Positions 1 to 11,689 of a DNA stretch of 64,000 nt are shown piece after piece. Under the pieces are notes generated by a model that saw nothing but the letters and a program-made list of their open reading frames with translations, did not search any database and had not been told where the DNA came from. Each line of letters begins with the position of its first letter. The first letter of the stretch is position 1. This DNA comes from Pyxicephalus adspersus (taxonomy: Eukaryota > Chordata > Amphibia > Anura > Pyxicephalidae): NCBI RefSeq assembly GCF_032062135.1, contig NC_092869.1:44481237-44545236 (forward strand), given 5' to 3'. The position numbers were made by a program, and so were the translations under genes.

Positions 1-1140
1 GTACAGCCAAGGGGCCGGGATTGTAATGAGCAGGTAATGATTAAGACATCACTGTGACCTCTTTAGTTAAAATGCAAAGTGGTTTGTCAATAGGAATGAG
101 TCCAGCTTTGTGCCTGCTGCTTGTGTTGTGGGTGTAATCTATTTAATGACAACAGACGTTGATTGAGCTCTATTATAACTCAGAAGAACAAATGGAAAAT
201 GAGTATAATTAAACGACGGCTATTTGTTCATATTGTTTTCTTTCACAAATGCAAAGCAGGTTTATGACCTTGATGCAAAGATCAAGCAGGTATCACTCTA
301 TGAAACATTACAGTATGTTTATTCCATGCAGAAAAAAGCAGAAACTTTTGTCTGGAAACCCCTTTTTTGTGATTTTAATATCTACATTTTTTTTACAACT
401 TCTAATCAATTTTTGTGTTCTGGATTCAATGTAATAATAAATTAGATCGTCAGGATGCAAACGTTTTGCAAGTCAGAATGCAGTAAAACAAATGGAAGTA
501 AAACAAACCAATGCATTTCGGGGTCTTAACAGCCCCCTTCTTCAGGGGGTTAAAAATATATGTGACAAGTTGAGTTATTGTAGATGGTAAAGACTTACAA
601 TAAGTCATGAAAGTCGGCATGACTGTGATGCAGCTCTGAATAGCAGACCAGCATTTGTCGTTTGATTGTTTTTAATGGGAAAGATTTACCATTTCAACTT
701 CAGTTTCCCAATTCCTGAAGAAGCAGATTCTGCAAAACGCGTTGAAATTGAGACACAAAAAGGCATTGTACATCTATGGCTGATATTTGATATGTTTTAA
801 TATTTGAATAAATTATATTTTTATAAAATATGTTGTTTAAAAAAAGTGCTTTAAAAGTCCTTTTTGATTTATGTATTTTATAGAGATTTGGATGTTGGCA
901 CCGAAATTAGTGCAGCTTCCATGGCTAAGGAATAAAGAAAGATATTGTCTGCAGACTTTGACATATGTCAAGTTCTATACACACCCTATAATTCCCATGA
1001 AGAAGACCCTGATTGTGCAGTTACCCCATTGTGCAGCAACCTCAATTACAATGTCCACTTATTGACGTGATCCGGCACCAATGAAAACCACAACCAAAAG
1101 TCATAAGGCAGGGTTTGAATTCTATTGTTTGTTACCCTGA
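1..1140. other. AT-rich non-coding stretch with a diverged inverted repeat
   Basis: No gene is seen. Two related blocks lie in opposite orientation. One, at about 512-552, carries a CCCCC-TTCTTCA-GGGGG hairpin. The other, at about 714-760, starts CCTGAAGAAGCAG and continues into AAACGCGTTG. Together they look like the ends of an old palindromic element of about 250 bp. A related piece occurs near 28500-28545. The open frames at 224-445 and 871-1065 are short and show no recognisable domain. Confidence 0.35.
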
Positions 1141-1531
1141 GGTTCACCCAACCCAATCTATATGTGGCAGCCATGATTGAGGTTTGAGTTTCCCATCTTA
1201 TCTTTCTGCTGGACATTCTCAATATTTTCCAACATAAAATCCACAAAAGTAATTGCATTCCTTCTGCACATTATCCAAAACTAGAATACAATGGTGTTCC
1301 ACTAAAAGGTTCATAGCTCATACTATAGATCAGTATATGGTGCTGCAATATTGGAATGGACCCCCTGCTAACTGGGCATTGGTTGGAATATATAGTGATG
1401 CAAGAATGAAATAACAAATCTCCTTTAAAGATGGTGTTTTAGATTATTTGTGATTTCTATGGTGATTATGAATACATGTGCACTACAATCACCATTCATC
1501 TTTTCACTTTGTGTTCCCCACCATATATTTA
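1141..1531. repeat. Tandem duplication, copy A
   Basis: First copy of an ancient tandem duplication of about 390 bp. Both copies start with GTTCACCCAA, pass through CATAAAAT, ATTATCCAAAACTAGA and GCTGCAAT, and end with CTACAATCACCATTCA followed by TTTTCACTT. In this copy the sequence TATAG-TGATGCA (1391-1402) is continuous, whereas the second copy is interrupted exactly there. The two copies abut directly and have diverged a lot by substitutions and small indels. Confidence 0.75.
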
Positions 1532-2038
1532 TGTTCACCCAAGCTATGTGCTTTGTGTTTACTAGCTTTTCTCTCTAATGACCATTTTCAATGTTTTCCT
1601 ACATAAAATACACAAAATTCTGATTATCCAAAACTAGACTACAATAAAATTCCTTATGTTTCTACCTTATTACACAGTAGTTATAGACCGAACACAATAT
1701 CTGATGCTGCAATGTTAGAATGTAACTCCCCCTAACTGGACATTTGCCATGGATGGAGCATATAGTTACATAGTTACGCTGAAAAAAAGACACAAATCCA
1801 TCAAGTTCAATCACTAGAGAAAATAATTAAACATATCTCAGATAAACCCCGATAGACAAAGTTGATCCAAAGGAAGGCAAAAAAAAAACCCTTATATTAG
1901 TGATGCAGGGAGGAACAGGCAAAGTTTCTACTTTAGTTTCTTGGTGATTTTGCTCAGTGGTAATTTATTACAAAATATGTTCACTACAATCACCATTCAC
2001 CTTTTCACTTCTTGTACCCCTACCACACATTCATTACA
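1532..2038. repeat. Tandem duplication, copy B, interrupted by a CR1 end
   Basis: Second copy of the duplication that starts at 1141. Without the inserted CR1 fragment it is about 370 bp, close to copy A. Order of shared blocks is the same as in copy A, and the interruption falls between TATAG (ends 1765) and TGATGCA (starts 1901). The insertion therefore came after the duplication, and copy A serves as the empty site. Confidence 0.75.
1766..1900 (-). mobile_element. CR1-type LINE, 3' end only
   Basis: A 135-bp piece matching the 3' end of the CR1 LINE at 18950-20367, in reverse. On the plus strand it reads TTACATAGTTACGCTGAAAA, then CATCAAGTTCAA, CATATCTCAGATAAA and GTTGATCCAAAGGAAGGCAA. 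It is strongly 5'-truncated, as is usual for CR1. The repeated triplet TAG on both sides (1763-1765, 1898-1900) may be a very short target duplication. Confidence 0.8.
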
Positions 2039-2039
2039 G

Positions 2040-3367
2040 GAGCCAAATCCAGAAATTGTGAAGAAATGGCTTTCCATCACAAAGTGGACCAAACTCTGCA
2101 GAAACACTTTAAATAATGAACTCTGTACATTGCTGTGTAGGTGCTAAAGAGATGGCACAATGGCCTGAAACTGGATGAACAATCCAGGCCGAAGACGGTG
2201 CAGGAGGAACGATGACATGTACTTTATATGTAGCTTGTGTTACACGCCTGTATCCCCTTACACAGGAAAGCTCTAATCACATATGCTATTTATAATACCT
2301 CGGAGATATGGCCGCCTCTCGCTGCTTTCTGTTGCTTCTATGTAACGTGAGCCTCACAATTCTGTAAAGAGCTTTAACAACAAATATTCAATAAACTGAC
2401 CCACTTCCAGCTAATCCGTCCTTTCCTTTATTACCGGTACTGAGGGAACTTCATTACGTCTATTACTCTACCAATCAACGTTTCGGTTCAGCTATAACTT
2501 ACAGAGGAAATGTAAAACAAAGGGGAAAATGTCACTTTGTAGAAGGTCAGCAAGTCGCAGAGGAATTCCTATTGTAATGAATATGGGGGAACAAAGAGTG
2601 AGATATGGCACACAAGAGGGGGGACACTTCAGCCCCAGCTTGGAATATAAAAATGAATCAATTATGTATGAAGAAAAATGTTGATGTTTCCTTTCAGCGA
2701 AAGTCCCTCAGTACTTTCACTCAATGTACTTCCACTTTCCAATATGAGCACACTATATATGATCGTCACATGAAAAGAGATTATTAATCACAAGGGGGTT
2801 CACCTAATAAAAATACAGATGAGGCTCCAGATGAGTTTTTATTATTTAGACTGCAAATGTTAAAGCTTTTCTTTTTTCTTTGGAGAGAAAAGTTCCTTGC
2901 AGGTGAACTATATACATTGCAATGATTTTAGTAAAATGGTTCTTCAGAAATTGGCTTTTGGATTCCAGGTACTTCCTATTTCCATGGGACTGATTGGAAG
3001 GGTTTACCTGAGAGTCACATGACCAGTCTGCAAAAAGGTACCGAAACCCAAGGGCAAAAATTAAATCTATTGAAGCTGCAGTAATTTTGTTTTTTTCAGG
3101 TTTCGGTTACTTGATTTTTACCTAGTATTAGGCATGTAACACATTTCCTTTGATTCTCCTCAACATCCCAATGCACCCCTACCCAGTAAGTCATTATTTT
3201 GTGGATTAAGCCATGTTAAGAGACTATTACCAAGCTGCATAGTGGACAGGGTTTGTCAAATTTGCCTCTGTTCGGTTTGTGGACAGTTCTCCCAAATTGA
3301 CTTCAATGTTCGAGTTGATTCGTGGCTTAATTATAATCCTATTGAAGTTAATGGTAAGTTGGTGGAT
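2040..3367. other. Non-coding stretch, no gene seen
   Basis: Mixed single-copy-looking sequence with short frames only. The stretch from about 2250 to 2800 has few repeat hallmarks and reads like unique intergenic DNA. No splice-site-bounded frame with a recognisable domain is visible on either strand. Confidence 0.4.
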
Positions 3368-3660
3368 CAGAGGTTAGCACTCCGGCCCTTACAGTGTTAA
3401 GTCCCATGTTGAATCTTGGCCAGGACACTATCTGCATGGAATTTGCAGGTTCCCCTTATGTTTGTATGGGTTACCCCTGGGTACCTAAACATGCAGTTAA
3501 GTAATTGGCTTACCCCCAAATTGACTTTAGACTGTGGTAATGACATTTGACTATGGTAGGGACATTAGATTGTGAGCCCCTTTAAGGGACCACTAGTTGC
3601 ATGGTTATTTTAGAGCGCTGCATAAAATGTTGGCACTATATAAATGATGTGTAATAATAA
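3368..3660 (+). mobile_element. V-SINE, nearly full length, diverged
   Basis: A SINE with a tRNA-like head (AGGTTAGCACTC, A-box-like), the central V domain (ACTATCTGCATGGAATTTGC, then CATGCAGTTAAG) and an L2-type tail with AGCGCTGCATAA, TTGGCACTATATAAAT and a terminal TAATAATA run. The same order appears in the copies at 41521 (reverse) and 56199. It is the most diverged of the three, with a damaged B box. V-SINEs are tRNA-derived SINEs thought to use L2-type LINE machinery. Confidence 0.85.
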
Positions 3661-4459
3661 CACTGCATGGAGTATGGCTCAGCCAATAAGGCCAATGGGC
3701 TGTTACCTATAAAGGAGGGCTTCTGAGTCCCAAAGACATTCCTCACCTGCAGACCTCCGCAACACAGGATGGACATTGCCCTCCCTCCCAACAATGATCC
3801 CTGGGGTCTGCTTTTAGGAAAAGAGCTACACAGTTTTTGCCTTACTTTAGATACCAGATTCCAGAGGAGCTTTTATAGATCTGAATAGGGGCACACAAGC
3901 TCACAGTCTCATTTCCAGTCCAAGAAGTTCCCAAACCTGGTTTCATTGTTAGAGGGCTCCAAAACAAACGTTAAGTCTGATTGAACCTGACCTGCCAACT
4001 ATGCCAGCTGTCACAGTCCCCCAGCCTAATTGGCAGAGCCATTCTTTACTTGTCAGTGAGAGTTAAAGCATACAGCAATTCAAACCATGAAACATTAGCA
4101 ATGTTCAGCTTTATTTGTTTTGGGTCGGATGACCAATGTTTGGGTCGAATTGATCACATACCCAAAGTTAAACACAAAGCCAAGTAATATATGCGTATCA
4201 TTTGTTCAGGCTACGTAACTGCACAAGGGTGCACTGGGACAATGGAGTAATTTCTTCTAGAGTCCAATGGGATTTGGGACTCCTTGCTACTGGTCTGTAG
4301 ATGTGGACATCTGCTCATTTCTACCCAGCTGGCAATTGATACACAGATAATATTTGCATTAAGTTGACTATTAGTTGAATAGGGAGGCCCAAAAATTGGT
4401 CTTGTACAGGGTCCCCTTGGTGTCTTATTCCACTATTGGTGCTCCACATTAAGTCATTG
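3661..4459. other. Non-coding stretch, no gene seen
   Basis: No repeat family shared with the rest of the window was recognised here, and there is no convincing coding frame. Confidence 0.35.
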
Positions 4460-4663
4460 GGTCTGATTTATAAAAGCTCTCCAAGGCTGGAGAGGATACA
4501 ATTTCATCAGTGAAGCTGGGTGATCCAGCAAACCTGGAATGGATCTGGTTTAGGATTAAAAACATTTGCTAACTAAAAGCAAAGGAAAGAAATCCATTCC
4601 AGGTTACCCAACTGATGAAAGTGTATCCTCTCCAGCCTTAGAGAGCTTCAATAGATTAGGCCC
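4460..4663. mobile_element. Palindromic MITE, family A (AATAAATCAGGCCC ends)
   Basis: A 204-bp fold-back element. The left arm reads GGTCTGATTTATAAAAGC, CTCCAAGGCTGGAGAGGATA and TTTCATCAGTGAAGCTGGG. The right arm is its reverse complement with differences. Nearly the whole element can pair. Two further copies lie at 13175-13376 and 40521-40737. The flanks are ATTG (4456-4459) and AGTG (4664-4667), a possible 4-bp target duplication. No transposase is encoded; the superfamily is not assigned. Confidence 0.8.
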
Positions 4664-4667
4664 AGTG

Positions 4668-5560
4668 ACTCTATGGAGTGCATTGCTGACCATATTGCTA
4701 CAAATTAAGCCAGCACCAGCTGAGCTCCAGTACTCAATAAAATACATATTGGATGCCACAATTTCCAACAGTTCCACAACTTGCACCAGGATCCAATCTC
4801 ATAGGTCACTTTGTAAATACAATTTCCTTGTGCTCATAAGCACCCAGTAATTTTGAGCAGCAAGACATCTAAATGTTAGAAAACACCAACCTTATCCGTT
4901 ATGCCACCTTTACTCCAACTATTTTCATTTCTGAGATCTGATTACATGCTCTGCTAATAAACACAACCCCGGTACAGGAAGCGTCGATTGGGCTGTCACT
5001 CGCAGAAGGTGTTAACGTTGAATTGCTTCTCCCTGTAATTATTATAACTCGATTTTACAGAAAGACTAAAAATCACACCTTCTCACAACACCCTATAGAC
5101 TAATTAATTCCACAAATGTCAATAACAGATGTTAAATGATGAAAAAATAAATAAATAAGGAGCAGGAAAGTCTTAATTTGTCAGATCATTACACCGCAAA
5201 GATTTTATTTTTATTTTTTTTAATTTAATTTATTTTTTCTGTTTGCAATTTTACTTCTTGTCTAAAGTGATTTCATTTCTTTGGGGTTTTGCCTGTGGCG
5301 CCAATGAGCAGCGGTGATATTTACTCGCATCAATTAGAATATTGCCGAGGAGAATCAGTTAATTATTGCGTTCAAAGGTGTCCGGGTCTGCTGTCGCTGC
5401 TTCGGGTACCACTGGCGATCATTTCAGTTTGTGGTGTGTTAATCTTACACTCTAAGAGATACTTTTGTAGCGAACCTATTAATTGCACCAGTGTAGTGTA
5501 AATATTCATAATTAAAGTTTGTTTTAATGATCTTGTGTGTTGTTTGTAATTATTTTTGTG
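4668..5560. promoter_or_regulatory. Candidate conserved non-coding block
   Basis: Repeat-poor sequence, especially 4920-5150 and 5280-5540, with many TAAT/ATTA core sites (GTAATTATTATAA, ACTAATTAATTCC, CAGTTAATTATTGCG, CCTATTAATTGCACC) interleaved with CpG-containing words that are otherwise rare in the window. This composition is typical of vertebrate developmental enhancers, but nothing here proves conservation. A T-rich tract separates the two halves (about 5200-5240). No open frame with a known domain. Confidence 0.25.
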
Positions 5561-5894
5561 GCAGGCAGACATATTTGCCCTTTACATATGTTTCCCAATT
5601 AGAAGTGCTGCACAATGATTGCACTTTTCTGTTCTATTTAATACAAGTTAGCTGTCATATATGCCTGTCAGATACAAGGTTACAATGTTGCAGTCTGATC
5701 ACTGGGAAAAAGGAAACTGAGGAAATGGTTTCTCCTGCCTGCAGCAGACTGGCGACATTATTCTGGCCTAGTCCAAGTCCCAGCTCTTTTTATTATTTTA
5801 AGTAAAGGTTTTCTAAAATCAAAGTATATTGCATAATTACTACTAAATTTCAACAAAAACCTCTTGAGTAAATCAGCTCCAATTCATTACAGTG

Positions 5895-6123
5895 TGCCAT
5901 GTATTTTTGTAGTTCACTGCAATGCCCATATTGCAATACAAGTATAGTAAGGGTGTAACCTGCAGCATGTTAGGTTCCAGGAGGGTCACGTTAAAGAAGC
6001 TGAAGGTGAGTACCTGCTGCTGACCCTATGACAGGTTCACTTTAGGAACCATTTTTTATTCTACAAATTTACTGTTCTCATATTGCAATATGGGCACTGT
6101 AGTGAACTAAAAAATGCATGGCA
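5895..6123. mobile_element. Palindromic MITE, long TIRs
   Basis: A 229-bp element with terminal inverted repeats of roughly 43 bp. The left end starts TGCCATGTATTTTTGTAGTT and continues into GCCCATATTGCAATA. The right end is the reverse complement with few differences (ATATTGCAATATGGGC into AAAATGCATGGCA). The interior carries no coding capacity. Flanking target duplication is not clear. Confidence 0.8.
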
Positions 6124-6700
6124 GCCTCTGACGGAAAATAATGACAAAACATCAGCAAAAAGTCACTGAATGTGAAAGACGGGTGAGCAAGCAGGGAAAG
6201 CTTAGGAAAAGGTCTGCATGACTGGGGGGATAGGGAGCATACAGAATAGGGTTAACGGAATTGTTGTGGGGTTAGGAAAAGGGCAGCTTGGGGATTGGTA
6301 GGAGGACGGAGGTTGACGGTGGGGTTAAATTGATATAAGGTTTGGGGATTAGGGGTGAGGTCATACAATTTTGGCCAGTGTGGGAAAAAGTTCAGCGCCC
6401 TTATCTCCCACCCCCTTAGTTTTTGATGATTAGTTCAGATATGGTTGCATTTGAGGTCCTCAAGGGGATTATGTTTTGGTGGGGGTGTCAGTGAGGTTGA
6501 AGATCTATCTTTGGTGTGGAATCTCCTGAACGGTGTGTTGGAGAAGGAGGCCATTGGAAATTTGGTTTGGGATGGGCTGCGAGTAATGGTGATATCATTC
6601 CTGAGTGATGGCTGGGAGCAAGAATATCATGATGGTGCCAAATGGTAATGGGTGGCTTTGAGGCAACCAAAAAAGACTTAAGAAACAGTGTTTGTTGGCA
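6124..6700. other. G-rich stretch with quadruplex potential
   Basis: The plus strand from about 6220 to 6370 carries many GGG/GGGG runs at short spacing (for example GGGGTTAGGAAAAGGG, then GCTTGGGGATTGG and GGTTTGGGGATTAGGGG). Such runs on one strand could form G-quadruplexes. The frames that cross it (6445-6648 plus, 6488-6670 minus) reflect the biased composition and show no domain. Confidence 0.4.
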
Positions 6701-7495
6701 TTATTAGTGGGAATTGTTATATATTGTTATTATGTTTTTGGGTTGTTATTATGTTCTCAATAAGAATAATAAGACCTGCAGGGCATTTAACCAGAAGAAG
6801 AGAGTCACATGTTTACTGGGTAACTGGTGGTAAACAGTAGGTCTGCCGGTCTCTGTCATACCGAAGTCATGTTATTTCACCGGCTATGATGTACACACAC
6901 AGCATAGAGCAATAGAAAATCATTTAAAAAGAAAACTTGTGTAATTCTGCATGCCGATGCACTGAGCTTTCATCGTCATGTGCGCGGTGCGGCGCGGCCC
7001 TGCCATCTGCAGAAGACTCTCTCTGCTTGGCGTACACCAAAGACCGGCTCGGGGGAGGATATTTATGATGTGTAGAGCCGGAACTCTGCTAAGACCGCTT
7101 AGATTTATTATACGTACACTAACATTTCCTAGTCCTGCTTTACAGTTCTTGGTCAGCTCAGAATATTAATCTTTGGAGTGGGACCCACCTGATAAATCTG
7201 ACTGCGGAGTTCAGCTCTGATTTTTACGGCTGTCCTCAAGTTGCATTGAAACAGAAATATCGCAATAATTATTGTGCAGAACATCTGGAAGGATGGCTTC
7301 TCCAAACTTAGCACATTTCCAGTAATAGGAGAAAGTCCTCCCTCCCGAATGTAATGAATGAAAGAGGAGAGAAGAACACGAACAACCTTTATTAGAATAG
7401 AAGGATTCTCTGTGATTCCAAGATGTTTCATAAGCTCAAATATTTCCTTGTAAAAATCTCTTCTTTAAAAAAAAATTTTAGCCAGGCTATAGGCA
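6701..7495. other. Non-coding stretch, no gene seen
   Basis: Includes a short GC-rich patch (about 6975-7065) with several CpGs, surrounded by ordinary AT-rich sequence. No repeat family or gene was recognised. Confidence 0.35.
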
Positions 7496-7498
7496 TAG

Positions 7499-7532
7499 GA
7501 AAAAAAAAAAAAAAAAAAAAATATATATATAC
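7499..7532. repeat. Poly(A) tract followed by (TA)n
   Basis: A run of about 22 A followed directly by five to six TA units. Could be the decayed tail of a retroposed sequence, but no family was recognised upstream on the plus strand. Confidence 0.85.
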
Positions 7533-7667
7533 TGTATAAAAAGCCCTTACTGAGCAATTGGGAAGGCAGAGAATTTGGGCCCCAGAATTCTGGTCTCCTT
7601 GTTTTCGTAGTTCCTTCTCTGCATATACATTGGAGATCAGACATCTGGAACACTGTCATTAATGGAA

Positions 7668-7900
7668 AGGGGAGCTGAGCTGCTGAGTTACTGCTGGGAA
7701 AAGAAACAGTGCTGCTGTGAGGAGATGCGCTACTGAGGCTTTTCTATAAGGTCAAAAGAGCTTCAATGTTAGTGGAGCAGGGGAACTGAACAATAAGTCA
7801 CTTCTTGAAGAGGCAATAGGGAAAATTGAGGTCACTACTGGGAGAGAAGACCAGGGGGAGCTGAGCTGCTGGGCCATTGCTGGGAGGAAATGATGAGGGA
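7668..7900. repeat. Degenerate repeat of a GAGCTGAGCTGCTG motif
   Basis: The block GGGGAGCTGAGCTGCTGAGT-TACTGCTGGGA (7668-7698) recurs as GGGGGAGCTGAGCTGCTGGG-CCATTGCTGGGA (7854-7885), with weaker pieces (GTCACTACTGGGAGAGAAG) between. It looks like a decayed long-period tandem repeat. Confidence 0.45.
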
Positions 7901-8520
7901 AAGGAGCTGCTTAGTCTAGGCTAGGAGGGGAGGAACGGGCAAAGTTAAGCATGTAAATGTGCCTTAAATTTGAAGATGAATCCCACATCAGTACCTGCAG
8001 CTACTGAGGTTAATGAGGGCTTTTAGAGTTTCTGTTTCTGTGACGTGGAAGATGCAGACAAATCAAGAATACATTTGTAGTAGAATGGGGAAAGGTTACA
8101 GTTTTTACCATTGTTTGTGCTCCTGTTAATCACCTTCTGCTTTTCTATCAGCCCTATTTTAAACCACACCAACAATTTATCATTTGGGTGTTAAAAAACA
8201 GACAAGTACCACTGGAAAATTGACAAGAACTCTTTCCTACTCCTTCCAAAAAGTTTGCTTGGAGTTAAGCTGTTAGATTGACATACAAGCAAAGTCATTA
8301 CATGAAGGGCAAAGCAAGAGGATCACTGGTGGCCAAATGAAAATCCAAATAATACTCAACAGATATCTTCTCTTTCTTCTGTTTAATCACAAAAAGAGAA
8401 GGAAGGGATTTATTATCTTTATTAAGGCAAAACCTTAATATAGGCTTTTCTGCCCATTGGAAAATAATTACCAGAAGTCCACATAGTATTATATAGTTCA
8501 TATAAATCTGGGGACCAATC
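7901..8520. other. Non-coding stretch, no gene seen
   Basis: AT-rich sequence without recognised repeats. The minus-strand frame at 8298-8555 overlaps the neighbouring MITE and has no known domain. Confidence 0.35.
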
Positions 8521-8786
8521 GGGACAGATTTATTAAAGGAATATAGACTGCTCACTTGCAGGGAATAGTCTGTTAGTTTAAAAAATGAGATGAAGCTTTA
8601 ATGACTTCAGCTATCCAATTGTGTGCAAAGAAAAATCCATTTTTTTCTGATTTCCTTGTTTTTGATTTGGTATTCTTTTTTAAATGAATTTTCACTGCAT
8701 GCATTAAGCAAGGGGAATTTTCCTTTGCAAGGTGATAATTCACCTTGGTACATTAACAGCCTAAATTCCTTTAGTAAATCAGTCCC
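8521..8786. mobile_element. Palindromic MITE, family B
   Basis: A 266-bp element. The left end reads GGGACAGATTTATTAAAGGA and the right end is CCTTTAGTAAATCAGTCCC, its near reverse complement. The interior includes GCAAGGTGATAATTCACCTT, itself a hairpin. A second, more decayed copy lies at about 15465-15640 and shares GATTACTTCA, GTGCAAGAAAAAT and AACAGCCTAAAT. No coding capacity. Confidence 0.75.
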
Positions 8787-10400
8787 TCTGTGTAAGCTTT
8801 AAGCCATTACAAGTTGACTTATGTTGTATTGTGTGCACTCAAATGAAGCATGCGGACATTTAAAAAATACAAGATTTATATGTATTTCTTCTACATTGGA
8901 AAAAGACAACAAGATACATGACAATTCTTCATGACAATGAGCCCACAGGAAGACTCGAGCCAAGTGCAGACTTATCCTGCGTTTCATTAACAGCAAATTT
9001 ATAAATTTCCCTCCAAGAATACATATTTTTTTCCTATTAGATCTGGATGAAATAATGTCAGTAAAATAACCTAAAATAGCTTAAATTCTTAGCCATATGA
9101 CTGTGGGAATCGTATTCTGCAAATTCTGATTTGTGGCTCTGCAGTGGCTGGTAAAACACTTTTTAACTCCTTTGTTAGGTTCCTTTAGGTATAAATACTT
9201 TAAAATATAAATGGATTTGTGAATTTTAACAGTCTGGCCCAAGTTTTGGCTGCCACTATTACGCTGACTACAGACCGGATTTGTTACAGTTTCATTTGGT
9301 AAGGTAGAGCGGAATATGAAACGTTCTCTAATCCAGGGCAACCAACCAGTCAGAATGCAACAATCGGCAATGGCCCATCATAGCTTTGTATATTCCAATG
9401 GCTTTTTCTGTAAACACAATGGTGATATAGAGAAACATACAATCACTGTGTTCATTCTGCTCCTTTAATGGCTGTTTATGGAGGATATATTTCCATATTG
9501 GAAATTATAAAGCAATACCATAATGTAGACTGGTTGTCCCCCAATGAATGTACAGTTCAGCTTGGTGTGTTTATAAATGATTGGGTATTATGAAAATGAA
9601 ATGTCTGTCTCTATTATACACATATTATATTATTATTATTATTTGTTCATTCAAATCAGAAGTAAACTCATATTAATACATTGTATTGGACCCTCATACC
9701 TCTTGGTAGATAGAAGCCATAAGAGACCCTCATAGCACCCATTCCATGTTCTACAAAGTGTGTGAAGCTAACACCTCAGTAAAGATTTTTCCTTAACTTC
9801 CCATCTTGAAAATCCCTTAATAAAGTAATTTTCACCCCAGAGGGTTTTAAAAAGGACCAGGTGTACCCTTCAGGTGATTCTCCATCATCTCTATTAGCAA
9901 CCAAAACTCAGAATATTTAACACATTTTTAAACATTTGCTCAAAAATGTATGCAATTAGGTTTTTTTATTCCTGCCAACTGTTTAACGAAGAAAAAAGAA
10001 AGTAAGAGAGAATTTAGTGAGCCTTCCTCTCTGACCATCTGGAGTTTAGGAGATTCTTCATCTTTGCTTTGGCCAGGCCCCAAAATCCTGATATGAATCA
10101 GCTTTGTGACTGGATCAATTTTTCATTAATAATATACTTCATTTATACACTTAAAGGTTTGACTTCAAGTGAAATATCTTTTTTCTTAAATGTTCAGTGC
10201 CTGGGAAACTGGAGATTTGTACAGACTTCTATTAATAATCATTGTAGTTAGTTATAACTGGAGATGTAGTGCTGAAATGATGTGGAAGATGTTTTTCCAT
10301 TCATTAAAGATCTGTGGGTCAGATGAGTTCCCGGGAACGAACTCCAAGCTTTATAACCATAGGATTACATACAGGTCACCATTGTAAGGCCATGGTCAGC
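8787..10400. other. AT-rich non-coding stretch
   Basis: No gene and no recognised dispersed repeat. A short (TTA)n stretch sits near 9625-9642. Frames at 8799-8996, 9081-9341 and 10069-10387 are short and without domains. Confidence 0.4.
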
Positions 10401-10408
10401 GCCAGTCT

Positions 10409-11000
10409 TCACCAGAGGCCAGTCCCCCACTCTAACACCCCAGACTTCACCTTAAGTAAGCCCCCGCTTAGCCTCGGGAGATAGGTTGCATCTCCCAGCA
10501 CTCGGTTGCCCCCAAGACTTACTGCGCAAGAGATGGTGTCTGGGAATAGCCTGGCAGCAAACCAAGAGCCCACAGATAAACAGTACAAAAATACCAGGTC
10601 ATCCAGAATACCAGACAAGGTCAAACTGCCCATCAAGCAAGGTAAAAGAGAGTAGGCACAGGCAGAGTTCGGTCCAGGCTGAGTTCAATGAAATGTCAGG
10701 AAACAGGCAAAGGTCAGCAACAGGAAACACACAAAACCGGCCAGCACGGATTTGCCCAGTTTATGCTACAAGATGCACTGGTGAGTGGGAGCAGAGAGGC
10801 TATAAAGTCCCAGGAGACAATGGCAGTGCAGAACTAAGTCAGGAGCTAATTTGCCTCCAAAATCACCTTCAGTTTAGCACAGCCTCACAGAGTGGTGCTG
10901 GGGATGCTAATAAATTACATCCGGTTGCACGGCTAAAGGAAATCAGGGGCTGCTGCTATCTTAGTTCTCCTGGCTGCTGCAAATTACAGTGCTGGGCAGA
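10409..11000 (-). repeat. LTR-like dispersed repeat, copy 1
   Basis: GC-richer than its surroundings and homologous in order of motifs to the block at 20990-21640. Shared words are AGCCCC, CTCGGGAGATAGGTTG versus CCCGGGAAGTTAGTTG, GCAAGAGATGGTGTCTGGG versus CCAAGAGATGGCATCTGGG, and a run of CAG/GGCAAAGGTC-type words. Orientation is inferred from a weak match of its reverse complement to the block just before the gag relic at 11690. The 172-residue plus-strand frame at 10486-11004 lies inside the repeat and is not a gene. Assignment to a Ty3/gypsy LTR is inference. Confidence 0.45.
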
Positions 11001-11259
11001 ATAAACCATGTTTTATACTGCGATGGTACATAGCATGGAATCACCGGACAGATAAACATCTCCTAACATCCATAATGTAAAAGCACAATGTCATGAATTG
11101 TGCCGAGGCAAATCTAAATAGTCCAAGACGTTACAAAAGTAGTTCAAGCGCAAAGATTACATGAAACATATAATTAAGATGATGTGATTTGGACAGGTGA
11201 CAATTGTTAGAGTTACCTGGCTACAGAATATGAATCTACACTGACAGTAACAATGGCAA

Positions 11260-11560
11260 GTTATCTGCTCAGATCTCTGTGTATGACTCTTGGCTTTGTT
11301 ACCTAGTCTTCCTTTCACCAGATAATTGTCATCTTCTCATGCCTGTATACTTGACCCTGTATACCTCTGTCTCTATTCACTCAAAGGTTTACCTGGTCAC
11401 TTGCCAATCCTTGTCACTCCAGACATCAGCCCTGGGGGCAACTGATTGCCAGGATAGTGTAACTAGTCCCCCAAACCTGTCTATGAGGTGAAGGCCACAG
11501 AGAAGTTTTGGTAGAATCGTGCCTGGGCAAAGCATTGGCAGTTGATCAGGGGCCTTATGT
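11260..11560 (+). repeat. LTR- or leader-like block ahead of the gag relic
   Basis: Pyrimidine-rich words such as CCTGTATACCTCTGTCTC and CACTCCAGACATCAGCC lead into GTGCCTGGGCAAAGCATTGG and CAGTTGATCAGGGG, then the gag relic begins within about 140 bp. The position and composition fit the LTR end and untranslated leader of a Ty3/gypsy element. No TG...CA boundary pair or primer-binding site could be fixed. Confidence 0.35.
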
Positions 11561-11689
11561 TATCACTTTTCTACGGAGAATCTCCTAGAACAGATTTGCG
11601 TCATCTTCATTGTGTTGGAGCGGCTGAGCTAGTGGGTCACTGCTCATGAAAACCAAGCATGGAAATTCTCCCCTAGGGCAGCCACAGAA

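Noticed and set aside
6244..6262. Telomere-like repeat (AGGGTTAACGG)
   Set aside because: Only a single near-match to TTAGGG-type sequence in a G-rich stretch, with no tandem run.
10486..11004. 172-residue plus-strand frame as a gene
   Set aside because: It lies wholly within an LTR-like dispersed repeat that recurs at 20940-21660.
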